64,000 nucleotides of DNA from Mesorhizobium tamadayense (GTDB lineage: Bacteria; Pseudomonadota; Alphaproteobacteria; Rhizobiales; Rhizobiaceae). Positions 1 through 8,476 of the stretch are shown one piece after another. Each line of letters starts with the position of its first letter. Position 1 is the first letter of the stretch. The stretch spans positions 1 through 64,000 of the forward strand of contig NZ_RQXT01000011.1 in the NCBI RefSeq assembly GCF_003863365.1, read 5' to 3'. The notes beneath the pieces are model-generated. The model did no database searches and was not told the DNA's origin. It worked only from the letters and a program-made list of their open reading frames with translations. The position numbers and the translations under genes were made by a program.

Positions 1-46
1 TTGCGGGGGAGATGTCCGGCAGGACAGAGGGGGTGCTGTCCCGCCG
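1..46. repeat. Partial copy of dispersed palindromic repeat, family A
   Basis: The window opens inside a short repeat containing GGGGGAGATGTCCGGCAGGA followed by CAGAGGGGG. Nearly the same string occurs at about 33045-33083, and a diverged version lies at 43070-43230. It is non-coding and sits just downstream of the last gene of the sugar ABC operon, a common place for such palindromes. The copy is cut by the window edge. Confidence 0.7.
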
Positions 47-73
47 GCCTCACATCGCCTTGCGCCGTACTAA

Positions 74-1021
74 CTACCGCAGCGCCTTCTCGCCACCCGC
101 CGCCGTAATCACCCCGACGATGATCAGCCCGGTCAGCACCAGCCGCACGCCGGCGCTGACGCCGAAGGTGTTGAGCATGGTGAGCAGCAGCACCAGGAAC
201 AGGCCCGCGCCCCAGACGCCGGGCACATTGGCCTTGCCGCCGGCGACCGAGGTGCCGCCGATGACGACGACCGCGATCGAGGCGAGCAGATATTCGTTGC
301 CGATGTCGACATTGGCGCCGCGGAAATAGCCGGCAAGCAGCGCGCCGTCGATGCCGCCCAGCGCGCCGCACAGCGTGTAAGTGAGGAAACGGATGCGGCC
401 GACATTGACGCCCGCGAGCCACGCGGCGCGGATGTTCTGCCCGATCGCCAGCACCGAGCGGCCATAGATCATGCGCTGCAGCGCCAGTGCGGCGCCGACG
501 GTGAAGACCACCGTCAGCAGCGCCAGCACCGGGACGCCGAGGATCTGCCAGTTGGTGAAATCGGCAAAGCCCGGCGGCGGCTTGATCTGCAGACCGCGGC
601 CGTAGCTGATGTCTACCGACTGGATGATGAAGCTCGCCGACAGCGTCGCGATGATCGGCGGGATCCTCAGCGCCCAGATCAGCAGGTAGTTGATGACGCC
701 GATCGCCGCGCCGCAGGCAAGCGCGGCAAGCAGCCCGACGACGATCATGGAATCGCTGCCGCCCATCACCTTCATCGCCACCGCACTTGCCAGCCCGATA
801 TTGGCCGGCAGCGACAGGTCGACATTGCCGGGTCCCAGCGTGATGACGAACATCTGGCCGACGCCGACGACGACGGTGAAGACGGCAAGCGAGAGCGCCG
901 CCGTGACCATGCCGCCGCCGCCGTAGCCGCCGGTGAAGGCAACCGTCGCCACCCACACCACAAAGGCGCCGACGAAGGACCAGAGCCAGGGTTTTTCGAG
1001 CAGCGTCCGCATGGAGGCCAT
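74..1021 (-). CDS. Sugar ABC transporter permease (RbsC-like)
   Basis: An inner-membrane permease of 315 residues in the ribose/galactose-type family (BPD_transp_2). The protein is almost entirely hydrophobic, with about eight to ten membrane segments. Near residues 245-265 it carries the family signature AVVVIGGTSVAGG, the region that contacts the ATPase. It would form the channel with the other permease at 1025-2014. It is the last gene of a minus-strand operon and starts three bases after the previous stop, so the two are probably translated together. The ATG at 1021 is chosen; an in-frame ATG lies three codons later. The family assignment is strong, but the substrate cannot be read from the sequence. 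Confidence 0.9.
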   Translation of the reverse strand: MASMRTLLEKPWLWSFVGAFVVWVATVAFTGGYGGGGMVTAALSLAVFTVVVGVGQMFVITLGPGNVDLSLPANIGLASAVAMKVMGGSDSMIVVGLLAALACGAAIGVINYLLIWALRIPPIIATLSASFIIQSVDISYGRGLQIKPPPGFADFTNWQILGVPVLALLTVVFTVGAALALQRMIYGRSVLAIGQNIRAAWLAGVNVGRIRFLTYTLCGALGGIDGALLAGYFRGANVDIGNEYLLASIAVVVIGGTSVAGGKANVPGVWGAGLFLVLLLTMLNTFGVSAGVRLVLTGLIIVGVITAAGGEKALR

Positions 1022-1024
1022 CGC

Positions 1025-2014
1025 TCACCTCTCCCTGCGGCTGATCAGCACGCGCGCCGCCAGCACGATGATCAGGATCGCGCCATTGGCGGCGACCTGC
1101 CAGTCGGGCGGGATGTGCATGAAGGTGAGCAGCGGCGAGGCGGCGAGCGCCAGCGTCAGCGCGCCGATGACCGCGCCGATCGGCGACACACGGCCGCCGA
1201 CAAACTCGCCGCCGCCGAGAATGACGCCGGCAATCGACAACAGCGTGTAGCCGTTGCCGATATTGGCGTCGGCCGAGGTCGTGATGCCGATCAGCGCCAT
1301 GCCGGACAGCACGCCGAACAGGCCGGTCAGCGCGAACAGCACGATCTTGGTCCTGAGCAGCGACCAGCCGGCGCGCTTGAGCGCCGCGGCGTTGCCGCCG
1401 GAGCCGCGCAGGATGACGCCGTAGGAGGTGCGCATCAGGCCGAAATGCACCACGGCCGCGATCAACAGCGCGGCAAGGATCGGGAACGGGATGTAGGGCG
1501 GCTTGAACGCCAGGATCGCCAGCAGCCAGTCCGGCGCCTTGCCGCCGGGCTTCGGCAGGATGAGGATGGCAAGGCCCTGCCAGACGAAGCTCATGCCGAG
1601 CGTCACCACGATCGAAGGCAGGTTGCGCAGATGGATCAGCGCGCCGATGAGCGCGTAGACGCCGATCGAGCCGAGAAGCGCCGCGATGCCGATGAGGGGC
1701 GTATCCTTAAGCCAGGTGGCGGTGACGCAGCCGACGAAACCGACGAAGGTGCCGATCGACAGGTCGAGCTCGTTGCCGGCGATGACGAACATCTGCGCGA
1801 TCGTCGCCAGCGCGATCGGGATCGCCAGGTTGAGCATCAGGCTGAAGCCGAAATAGCTGATGGCGCGCGGGTTGAGCCAGGCAATCGCCATCAGCACCAA
1901 CGACAGCGACAGCGCCGGCAGCAGGCTGCGCAGCATGCGCGCCCGAGCGGCGCCGCCACGCGGCGAGGATTTCGGGAGCGTGCCCGGAGCGATCGCCGTC
2001 ATCTCAGGCCGCAT
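1025..2014 (-). CDS. Sugar ABC transporter permease (RbsC-like)
   Basis: The second permease subunit, about 329 residues, of the same ribose-type family as its neighbour and with a comparable run of membrane segments. The motif [15 protein letters not shown] near residues 255-270 matches the conserved coupling region. Two permease genes imply a heterodimeric channel. The ATG at 2014 overlaps the end of the ATPase gene by 11 bases. An alternative ATG at 2002, one base past the ATPase stop, would remove four residues. Either start implies translational coupling. The N-terminal part before residue 25 is polar and low in conservation, so the start is less certain than the family. Confidence 0.88.
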   Translation of the reverse strand: MRPEMTAIAPGTLPKSSPRGGAARARMLRSLLPALSLSLVLMAIAWLNPRAISYFGFSLMLNLAIPIALATIAQMFVIAGNELDLSIGTFVGFVGCVTATWLKDTPLIGIAALLGSIGVYALIGALIHLRNLPSIVVTLGMSFVWQGLAILILPKPGGKAPDWLLAILAFKPPYIPFPILAALLIAAVVHFGLMRTSYGVILRGSGGNAAALKRAGWSLLRTKIVLFALTGLFGVLSGMALIGITTSADANIGNGYTLLSIAGVILGGGEFVGGRVSPIGAVIGALTLALAASPLLTFMHIPPDWQVAANGAILIIVLAARVLISRRER

Positions 2015-3467
2015 CGCCGAACGAGGACTGGATGATCTTTTCTTCCGTCAGCTCGTCGCGCCGCAGATTGGCGACGATCCGGCCGTTCTTGAAGACATAG
2101 ACATGGTCGCAATTGTCGAGCTCTTCGGTCTCGGTGGTGTACCAGAGGAAGGTGCGGCCCTTGGCGGCCTCCTCGCGCAAGAGGTCGTAGACTTCGAGCT
2201 TGGTGCCGATATCGACGCCGCGCATCGGATCGTCCATCAGCACGATCTGGGCGTCGGATCCGAGCGCGCGTGCGAACAGCGCCTTCTGCTGGTTGCCACC
2301 CGACAGCGAGAAAATGTTGTTGTTCATGTCCGGCGTGCGGATGCCGATCTTCTTCTTCCAGAATTCGGCGAGCTCGGCCTCGCGCTGCGGTGAGATCAAC
2401 AGGCCGTTGCGCAGGCGATGAAGCGAGCGGATGCCGATGTTTTGCGCGATCGACCACTGGGCGAAGATGCCGTCCGCCTGGCGGTCGCCGGCGACCAGCG
2501 CAACCGGGGCGGTCACCTCGATGCCGGCCTTGGCGCGCGACGCCGCGGCGAAGATCGCCAGCAGCAGATCCGTCTGGCCATGCCCGGCAAGGCCGGCAAG
2601 GCCGATGATGTCGCCCGCGCGGGCGACAAGCTCCTTGCCATCCTGCTGCCGTGCCGGGCGCGCCCGCACCTTGAGCGGGCCGGCCTGCGTCTTCCGGGTT
2701 TCGGCGACGGCCCGCTGATGTCCCTCGGCGCCGCCCATGGCGGCGACAAGCTTGTCGCGGTCGAATGCGGTTGCGGCGTCCGCCGCGACGACCTTGCCGT
2801 CGCGCATCACCACGATGCGGTCGGCGTTCTGCAGCACTTCGCCGAGCACATGCGAAATCAGGATGCAGCTGCCGCCCGCGGCGACGAAGCGTCGCACGAA
2901 GGCGAGCAACTGGCCGGCCGTATGCGCGTCGAGCGAGGAGGTCGGCTCGTCGAGGATGACCAGATGCAGCGGCTCACGGGTCAGCGTGAAGGCGCGCGCC
3001 ACCTCGACCATCTGCCGCTTGCCGATCGACAGATCCCCGGCAATGTCGGTCGCCGAGATACCGTGGTCGGGAAAGATCTCGTCGAGCTTGGCCTGGATGA
3101 GGTCGGCGGCCTTGCGCCGCCAGCCGAAACCGGTGAGCGAGGGATGGTTGATGCGCGTGTTCTCGGCCACGCTGAGGTTGGGGCAGAGCGACAATTCCTG
3201 GAAGACGCAGCGTATGCCGAGCTCGAGCGCGCGCGCCACGGAATAGCTCGCTTCCTGATTGCCGCGCACGGCGATATGCCCGCCGTCCGGCCGCAGCGTG
3301 CCCGCCACCATATGCATGAGTGTCGACTTGCCGGCGCCGTTGTGCCCGACCAGCCCGACGCATTCGCCGGCGCCGACATGGAAGTCGACGCCGCTGAGGG
3401 CGCGGACGGCGCCGAAATGCTTTTCGGCGCCGTCGAGCCTGACAATGTCTGCAATAGCCTGGAGCAT
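2004..3467 (-). CDS. Sugar ABC transporter ATP-binding protein (tandem NBD, RbsA/MglA type)
   Basis: A 487-residue protein with two nucleotide-binding domains, as in RbsA and MglA. The first domain has a full Walker A (GHNGAGKST, residues 41-49), the signature LSIGKRQ and Walker [13 protein letters not shown]. The second domain keeps the signature [15 protein letters not shown] and [11 protein letters not shown], but its Walker A is replaced by [10 protein letters not shown], the usual pattern for the degenerate second site. An open frame extends upstream to 3719, but that stretch overlaps the binding-protein gene; similarity begins at MLQAIADI, so the ATG at 3467 is chosen. It energises uptake for the two permeases downstream. 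Confidence 0.92.
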   Translation of the reverse strand: MLQAIADIVRLDGAEKHFGAVRALSGVDFHVGAGECVGLVGHNGAGKSTLMHMVAGTLRPDGGHIAVRGNQEASYSVARALELGIRCVFQELSLCPNLSVAENTRINHPSLTGFGWRRKAADLIQAKLDEIFPDHGISATDIAGDLSIGKRQMVEVARAFTLTREPLHLVILDEPTSSLDAHTAGQLLAFVRRFVAAGGSCILISHVLGEVLQNADRIVVMRDGKVVAADAATAFDRDKLVAAMGGAEGHQRAVAETRKTQAGPLKVRARPARQQDGKELVARAGDIIGLAGLAGHGQTDLLLAIFAAASRAKAGIEVTAPVALVAGDRQADGIFAQWSIAQNIGIRSLHRLRNGLLISPQREAELAEFWKKKIGIRTPDMNNNIFSLSGGNQQKALFARALGSDAQIVLMDDPMRGVDIGTKLEVYDLLREEAAKGRTFLWYTTETEELDNCDHVYVFKNGRIVANLRRDELTEEKIIQSSFGDAA

Positions 3468-3513
3468 CCTCAACGATATCCGGTTGGCGATGCGGCTGGC
3501 AACGTTCGCGCCG

Positions 3514-4530
3514 CTATTGCTTGATATTGGCCTTGATGGCCGCGATGGCTTCTTCCTGCGTGTATTCGTGCGTGGCGACGCCGCCCTCCTTGATCTTCGG
3601 CAGCGCGGCCTCGAAATCGTCCTGGGTGAAGGCGAGATAGGGCACCAGGAGATCGTGCGGAATATCCTTGCGCCCGTCGAGCACCTGCTGCGCCACCCAG
3701 AAGGCCAGCGTCGACACACCTGGCGCGATCGAAGCCGACCAGGTCTTGTAGCCGTCCTTCTCCTTCTGCTCCTTCCACCACTTCAGCTCGTCCTGCCGAT
3801 TGCCCATGATGATGGTCGGGCGCGGCTTGCCGGCTGCGGCGAAGGCCTGGGCAGCGCCATAGCCGTCGCCGCCCTGGTCGACGATGCCGACCACGTCCGG
3901 CAACGACGGCAGGATGGTCGCCACCGCCTTCTGCGCTGTGGTCTGGTCCCAGTCGCCGGTCACCGAGCCGACAATCTTGAACTCGGGATGGGCGGCCACG
4001 CCTTCGAGGATGCCGGCATGGATGGCATCGTCGATCGAGGTGCCGGCCAGCCCGCGGATCTCCAGCAAATTGCCGCCCTTCGGCTGGAACTTGGCCATCT
4101 GCTCGACTTCCTGCTTGCCCATGTCCTTGAAGTCGACGACGACGCGGTAGGCGCAAGGTTCGGTGACGATGCCGTCGAAGGAAACGACGACTATGCCGGC
4201 ATCGCAGGCCTGCTTGATGGCGCCGTTCAACGCATCCGGCGAGGCGGCATTGATGACGATGGCGTCATAGCCCTGCAGGATCAGGTTCTGCACCTGCGCC
4301 GCCTGGGTCGGCACTTCCTTGTCGGCGGTGGTGAAGACATCCGCCGCCGCCACCACCTTATCGTCGACCGCCTTCTTGGTGACGATGCCGTAGCTGTCGA
4401 GCATCGCCTGGCGCCACGAATTGCCGGCGTAATTGTTGGAAAAGGCGATCTTCTTGCCGCTCGTGTCGGCAAGTGCCGTGCCCGAGGCGAGCATGGCTGC
4501 GAATGCGCTCAAGACCAGTAGTTTCTTCAT
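3514..4530 (-). CDS. Periplasmic sugar-binding protein of ABC transporter
   Basis: A 338-residue binding protein of the Peripla_BP_4 type. Residues 1-21 form a clear signal peptide ([20 protein letters not shown], cleavage after ALA). The mature part begins with [15 protein letters not shown], the first strand of the fold, and has the later motifs [14 protein letters not shown] and [18 protein letters not shown]. It would capture the ligand in the periplasm for the permeases. It precedes the ATPase gene by 46 bases. The ligand is unknown; the lactonase and tautomerase just upstream make a sugar, aldonate or lactone reasonable. A binding or transcriptome experiment would be needed to name it. 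Confidence 0.9.
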   Translation of the reverse strand: MKKLLVLSAFAAMLASGTALADTSGKKIAFSNNYAGNSWRQAMLDSYGIVTKKAVDDKVVAAADVFTTADKEVPTQAAQVQNLILQGYDAIVINAASPDALNGAIKQACDAGIVVVSFDGIVTEPCAYRVVVDFKDMGKQEVEQMAKFQPKGGNLLEIRGLAGTSIDDAIHAGILEGVAAHPEFKIVGSVTGDWDQTTAQKAVATILPSLPDVVGIVDQGGDGYGAAQAFAAAGKPRPTIIMGNRQDELKWWKEQKEKDGYKTWSASIAPGVSTLAFWVAQQVLDGRKDIPHDLLVPYLAFTQDDFEAALPKIKEGGVATHEYTQEEAIAAIKANIKQ

Positions 4531-4614
4531 GTCATAATCCTCCCAGATATGTTGACTGCTGCACTTCCATCGGCCTGTGGGCCGTCTTCACTCCAATTCT
4601 ATCCGAGCGCGTAC

Positions 4615-5508
4615 TCAAAACAGCCTCAGTCCCGGCACACGCACCCTCTGCCGGTAAAGCGACGTCGAGGCGGCGATGTAGAGGCTCCTCAGGTCCTCGT
4701 CGCCGAAGGTAAAATTGGCGCAATATTCCGGCGTCGCTATGACGCCGAGAAGATCGCCGGAAGCATCGAAGACATGAATGCCGCCGGGGCCGGTGCAATA
4801 GAGGTTGCCACGGCTGTCGATCTTCATCCCGTCGGGCGATCCCGGCGCGTCGCCTTCCGTCACCGCCCACACGGCGCCGCCGTTGAGATCGCCGTTCGCT
4901 TCCATGCCGAACACCCTGATGTGGCCGCGTTCGGTATCGTTGACGAACAGCCGCGATTCATCGAGCGAGAAGCAGAGCCCGTTGGGTTGCGCGAAATCGT
5001 CGGCGACGAGCGTCAGCCGCGCGCCGTCGCCGTCGATCCGGTAGACGCCCTGGAAGGGTAGCTCCTGCGGCCTCGGCACGCCATAGAATTCAGCCCGGCC
5101 GAAAGTCGGATCGGTGAAATAGATCGAGCCGCCGGTGGCGACGACGATATCGTTCGGGCTGTTGAGCTGCTTATCCCGGTAATGGGTGGCAAGCACAGTC
5201 GTCGCGCCGTTCGGCTCGGCGCGGGTGACCCGGCTGGTGGCGTGCTCACAGGTCACCAGCCGTCCCTGCCGGTCGAGCGTGTTGCCGTTGGCCATCCGGC
5301 TCGGCTCGCGGAACAGCTCGATCTCGCCGGAGGCGCTGCGCCGGTACATGCGGCTTTGTGGAATGTCGGAAAAGACCAGCCATTTCTCGTAAGGATGCCA
5401 CACCGGCCCCTCGATGAAGCCGTAGCCGGTGGCGAGCCGCTCCATCGCCGCAGTGCCGACGACGTCGCCGAAGCCGGAATGACGGGCGCGTGCCGGGATG
5501 GAGATCAC
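4615..5508 (-). CDS. SMP-30/gluconolactonase-like protein
   Basis: About 297 residues of the six-bladed propeller family that hydrolyses sugar lactones with a divalent metal. The metal ligands of the family are recognisable: Glu in FIEGPVWH, Asn in LNSPNDIVV, and Asp in SPDGMKID. The open frame runs to 5868, but that part has no similarity. The GTG at 5508 overlaps the tautomerase stop as GTGA, which argues for coupled translation; an ATG at 5445 directly before the conserved ERLATGYGF is the alternative. It lies 84 bases upstream of the binding-protein gene on the same strand, so it probably supplies the catabolic step after uptake, opening a lactone to an aldonic acid. That role is inferred. 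Confidence 0.85.
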   Translation of the reverse strand: MISIPARARHSGFGDVVGTAAMERLATGYGFIEGPVWHPYEKWLVFSDIPQSRMYRRSASGEIELFREPSRMANGNTLDRQGRLVTCEHATSRVTRAEPNGATTVLATHYRDKQLNSPNDIVVATGGSIYFTDPTFGRAEFYGVPRPQELPFQGVYRIDGDGARLTLVADDFAQPNGLCFSLDESRLFVNDTERGHIRVFGMEANGDLNGGAVWAVTEGDAPGSPDGMKIDSRGNLYCTGPGGIHVFDASGDLLGVIATPEYCANFTFGDEDLRSLYIAASTSLYRQRVRVPGLRLF

Positions 5509-5699
5509 GAGCCCTTCGGCTCCCGCACCGGCTTGCCGGCGACGAACCAGTCGCTGCCCGGCACATCCTCGATCACCACCCAGATGGCGTCCATGGGCAG
5601 CTCGGCGACCTCGCTGATCGCCTCGGTGACGCGGCGCGAGATCTCGTTCTTGCGCTTTTGCGAATGACCCTCGAGTATCCGTATGCTGACGAACGGCAT
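5505..5699 (-). CDS. 4-oxalocrotonate tautomerase family protein
   Basis: A 64-residue protein, the usual size of single-domain tautomerases. It begins MPFVSIRILEG, so removal of Met would expose the catalytic N-terminal proline. The rest fits the family, with KRKNEISRRVTEAISEV as the helix and an IEDVPGSDWFVAGKP tail. Upstream in-frame codons (to 6002) run antisense through another gene and are rejected; the ATG at 5699 gives the expected protein. It is the first gene of the minus-strand operon and overlaps the lactonase start by four bases. It may interconvert keto and enol forms of an intermediate made from the imported sugar acid, but the substrate is not known. Confidence 0.87.
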   Translation of the reverse strand: MPFVSIRILEGHSQKRKNEISRRVTEAISEVAELPMDAIWVVIEDVPGSDWFVAGKPVREPKGS

Positions 5700-5713
5700 G
5701 GCGCTTCCCCGGG

Positions 5714-5753
5714 ATTCTTGTTCTTGCCCGAAATTCTTGTTCTTGTCGGACAA
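5714..5753 (-). promoter_or_regulatory. Candidate GntR-type operator plus direct repeats upstream of the uptake operon
   Basis: The block lies 15-54 bases before the tautomerase start. TTGTCGGACAA at 5743-5753 is an inverted repeat that fits the FadR-subfamily GntR pattern TnGTnnnACnA. Next to it, ATTCTTGTTCTTG occurs twice, at 5714-5726 and 5733-5745, offset by 19 bases; the second copy runs into the operator and the first ends in a diverged half site. This suggests control by a GntR repressor encoded outside the window. The match is to a general consensus only. Confidence 0.5.
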
Positions 5754-5797
5754 AAACGTAGTCGGGATGCGAGCCGGGCGATACGGGTCTAAGCGCA

Positions 5798-5827
5798 GCG
5801 CCGACTGTGGTTTCGCACAGTCGGCGC
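5798..5827. other. 12-bp perfect stem-loop in divergent intergenic region
   Basis: GCGCCGACTGTG (5798-5809) and CACAGTCGGCGC (5816-5827) are exact complements around the loop GTTTCG. The hairpin lies 35 bases before the monooxygenase-like gene and about 100 bases from the tautomerase start. No T-run follows on either strand, so it is not a standard terminator. It could be a leader hairpin or a repeat; I see no second copy in the window. Confidence 0.6.
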
Positions 5828-5861
5828 CGGCAAGCGCTGCTGCAAAGCAGGAGAACCGGTG

Positions 5862-6200
5862 ATGGCAAAGCCTCCCATCGAGCGGATCGTGCGAATTGCG
5901 GAACTGGAGATCGACCCCGACCGGATCGATAGCTTCAGGGCCTTGCTTGCCGAAGAGATCGAGGCCTCGGTGCAGAATGAGCCTGGCGTATTGTTCCTTC
6001 ACGCGGTCGCGCTAAAGGGTGCGCCTGAAATGGTGCGCGTGATCGAATGCTATGCCGATCAGTCCGCCTACCGAGCTCACCTGACCGCACGGCACTTTCT
6101 CAAGTACAAGGCGCAGACGGCTCATATGGTCAGGTCGCTTCAGCTGATCGAAACCGAGCCGATCGCCCTGAGAGCCAAGAGCAGCCCGAATTCAGACTGA
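5862..6200 (+). CDS. Antibiotic biosynthesis monooxygenase (ABM) domain protein
   Basis: A protein of 112 residues with one ABM ferredoxin-like domain. IERIVRIAELEIDPDRIDSF is the first strand and helix, EPGVLFLHAVAL the central strand, and YRAHLTARHFLKYK the conserved histidine-rich helix. Small proteins of this type include quinol monooxygenases such as YgiN and isomerase-like proteins of sugar catabolism, so the reaction cannot be fixed. GGAGA at about 5850 is a good ribosome site for the ATG at 5862; a GTG three bases earlier is less likely. The gene is divergent from the tautomerase-lactonase-ABC operon and shares its control region, so a linked role is plausible. Confidence 0.75.
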   Translation: MAKPPIERIVRIAELEIDPDRIDSFRALLAEEIEASVQNEPGVLFLHAVALKGAPEMVRVIECYADQSAYRAHLTARHFLKYKAQTAHMVRSLQLIETEPIALRAKSSPNSD

Positions 6201-6231
6201 AGAATTCAAACTGAGCTATCCATGGTGGGGC

Positions 6232-6972
6232 TTACTGTTCCTGCAAAGGCGTCGCCTGTGCGAGCCAGGCGTCGAGCTGCTCCTGCTCGCGCCGCAGCGC
6301 GTCGATGTTGATGAGCCCGCGCACCATGGCGAGATAGATCGCGCGAGTGCGCGAGTTGAACACCGACGCTTCGCCGGCGCCCTCCTCCGGCGGCACGATG
6401 CCAAGCTTGTCGTAGACATGCTTGATGCGGCTCTGCGCGCCGCGGATCGACAGGCCGCGCCGCGCCGCGATCGCCCGGTCGGTCAGGCCGAGCGCGATAT
6501 CGATCAGGCTCTCGTACTCGCCGTCGGTGATGCCCTCGAACCGGTCCTGGACGCGATGCTGGATGCCGCGGATCTCGCGGTCGATGATGCAATGCCCCTC
6601 GCGGAACACGCCGCGCAGCGCCGAGCGCATGCCTTCTTCCGTCGCCGATTTCAGCACATAGCCATAGACCGACCCCGGCGGCACGATGCGCGCCACGCCG
6701 CGCACATAGGCCTCGTCGGCGAAGTTCGACCAGAACAGGATATGAGTGCCGGCGCGCCGGCTCCAGATGGCGCGGGCCACCTCGATGCCGGTCGCCTTGG
6801 GCAATTGCAGGTCGAGCACGACATGCGGCGGCTGCCGCTCGGCCGCAAGGTTGATGGCGTCCTCGCCGTCGCCGGCTTCGATCACCTCGACGTCGCCGGG
6901 CCACAATTGCTCGACGGTGCGCCGCGCGAAGGTGCGATGCAGACCGTCATTTTCCGCGATCATGACCAGCAT
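6232..6972 (-). CDS. NarL/LuxR-type response regulator
   Basis: A 246-residue protein. The receiver domain (about residues 1-120) has the phosphoacceptor Asp54 in VVLDLQLP and Lys108 in YVLKSAT; the usual acidic pair near the N-terminus reads Glu7-Asn8-Asp9. The C-terminal helix-turn-helix has YESLIDIALGLTDRAIAARR followed by SIRGAQSRIKHVYDKLGI, the LuxR pattern. The ATG at 6972 shares one base with the kinase stop (TGATG), so kinase and regulator form one transcript and an evident pair. It is the kinase's partner and a candidate regulator of the divergent glucoamylase module. An upstream TTG at 6975 is possible but weaker. Confidence 0.88.
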   Translation of the reverse strand: MLVMIAENDGLHRTFARRTVEQLWPGDVEVIEAGDGEDAINLAAERQPPHVVLDLQLPKATGIEVARAIWSRRAGTHILFWSNFADEAYVRGVARIVPPGSVYGYVLKSATEEGMRSALRGVFREGHCIIDREIRGIQHRVQDRFEGITDGEYESLIDIALGLTDRAIAARRGLSIRGAQSRIKHVYDKLGIVPPEEGAGEASVFNSRTRAIYLAMVRGLINIDALRREQEQLDAWLAQATPLQEQ

Positions 6973-8249
6973 CAAACCGCCTCCACCACCGGCCGACCTT
7001 CCACCGCCACGGGGTTGCGCGTCGACGCCTTGTCTCCCACGGGCTCGCGGTCGATCTCGATGACGACCCGCGTGCCGCCCTTGCGGCTGGCCGACTCGAA
7101 ACGCAGCCGCGCCCCGACAAGCGCCGCCCGCGTGTGCATGTGGCCGATGCCGCCCTGAGCGGCGGGGTCGATCGCGCCGCAGCCCTGGCCGTCATCGGTG
7201 ACGGTGACGCTGAACGTGCCTGGCGTCGACGCCAGCTGCACCTCGATGCGGCTTGGCCCGGCATGGCGCACGGCGTTGTTGATCGCTTCCTGGACGATCC
7301 GGTAGAGCGCCGTGCGCAGCGTCTCCGACAGGCTGTCGGCGCTGCCGGCGCTGCTATCGGCAATGCGCACCGCGATCGGCGGCTTGGCCCTGGCGACGCT
7401 GCGGTTGAGATGGGCCTCGACGGCATCGCGCAGGCCGAACAATTCCAGGACGCTCGGCCGCATGTCGTCGACGATGTGGCGCAGCTCCGCCAGGCAGCCG
7501 GCCACCTCCTGCTCGAGATCGGCAAGCTGGGCCGTCCGCGCCACGCCCCGGCTGCGGAAGGCCGAGACCTGGCGCGCGATGCGGGCGAGGTCGGCGAGCG
7601 TCTGGTCGTGCAGGTCCATCGCCATGCGGCGGCGCTCACGTTCCATGCCGGCGGTCAATTGCGAGGCGCCGACCCTCAGCAGCTCCGCCCGGTTGCGTGC
7701 CTCGCTTTCGGCCAGCATGGCGCGGCGCGCTTCCTCGGTCTGGATCAGCGCGAAGATGTAGGGCGCGATAAGGTCCGCGCATTGCTGGGCTATCTCGACA
7801 TCCGCCTGCGTGTAGCAGCCGGCCTCGTGACGGCTGATGTTGAGCGCGCCGATGACGCTGCCGCGCGCCCGCAGCGGCACAATGATGCGGCTGCGCAGCT
7901 TGGCGGCGAAGATGGGCCCGTCGAACGCTCCCTCGAAGTGGAAGCGGTCGTCGATGAGCGCGTTGTCCGAGAGCAGATAAGGCGTCTGGCCCCGCAGCAC
8001 GCGGCGGATCGGGCTGCCCTCGACCGGATGCTGCGCCAGCTCGCTCCAGCTGGTGTGGAAGCCGGCCTCGTAGCAGGCGTGCATGCGCCCATCGAGCGAC
8101 AGCACCGCCAGATCGATATGGTCGTGCGGGATCAGCGTGCCGATTTCGATCGCCGTCGCCCGGAACGCGGAGCCCGGATCGATATGCCCGGCCAAGGCCC
8201 GTGAGATCGCGAGCAGCCGGTCGATCAGCTGCGGAGATACCTCCGACAT
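6972..8249 (-). CDS. GAF-domain sensor histidine kinase (NarL-partner type)
   Basis: A 425-residue cytoplasmic kinase with no membrane segment. A GAF domain covers about residues 15-170, with the typical IIVPLRARGSVIGALNI strand. A HisKA_3 dimerisation helix follows with the phosphorylated His214 in RRMAMDLHDQTLADL, then an ATPase domain with the N-box EAINNAVRHAG, DDGQGCG, and GGIGHMHTRAALVGA. The ATG at 8249 is preceded by AGGGAGGAG, an excellent ribosome site; the open frame before it is not conserved. The GAF domain implies sensing of a small cytoplasmic molecule, not identifiable here. The gene is divergent from the glucoamylase gene with 227 bases between them. Confidence 0.88.
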   Translation of the reverse strand: MSEVSPQLIDRLLAISRALAGHIDPGSAFRATAIEIGTLIPHDHIDLAVLSLDGRMHACYEAGFHTSWSELAQHPVEGSPIRRVLRGQTPYLLSDNALIDDRFHFEGAFDGPIFAAKLRSRIIVPLRARGSVIGALNISRHEAGCYTQADVEIAQQCADLIAPYIFALIQTEEARRAMLAESEARNRAELLRVGASQLTAGMERERRRMAMDLHDQTLADLARIARQVSAFRSRGVARTAQLADLEQEVAGCLAELRHIVDDMRPSVLELFGLRDAVEAHLNRSVARAKPPIAVRIADSSAGSADSLSETLRTALYRIVQEAINNAVRHAGPSRIEVQLASTPGTFSVTVTDDGQGCGAIDPAAQGGIGHMHTRAALVGARLRFESASRKGGTRVVIEIDREPVGDKASTRNPVAVEGRPVVEAV

Positions 8250-8476
8250 GTCTCCTCCCTTGCCGCCCGACCACAGGAAACCGCACGATGCCAGGCCCGC
8301 TGGGCGCGGCTTCAAGCTTCCTGTTTCCCGCAGTTCCTCCCTGCTTGCGAAATAGTGACCGCTTGACGGTGCCGCTGTCAACGATGGCTCACGCAGCGGC
8401 AGGGCGATCAACTTCAGGTGCGGCGATTGAAAAGCCGCCGGCTCCTGGTCTAGGAACGGCGGCAGGAGACCAATCG
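8250..8476. promoter_or_regulatory. Shared divergent control region between kinase and glucoamylase genes
   Basis: This 227-base gap separates the two divergent starts and must hold both promoters. AGGGAGGAG on the minus strand at about 8252-8260 serves the kinase and AGGAG at 8463-8467 serves the glucoamylase. I could not assign a convincing -35/-10 pair or a clear inverted repeat for the response regulator. Confidence 0.5.
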
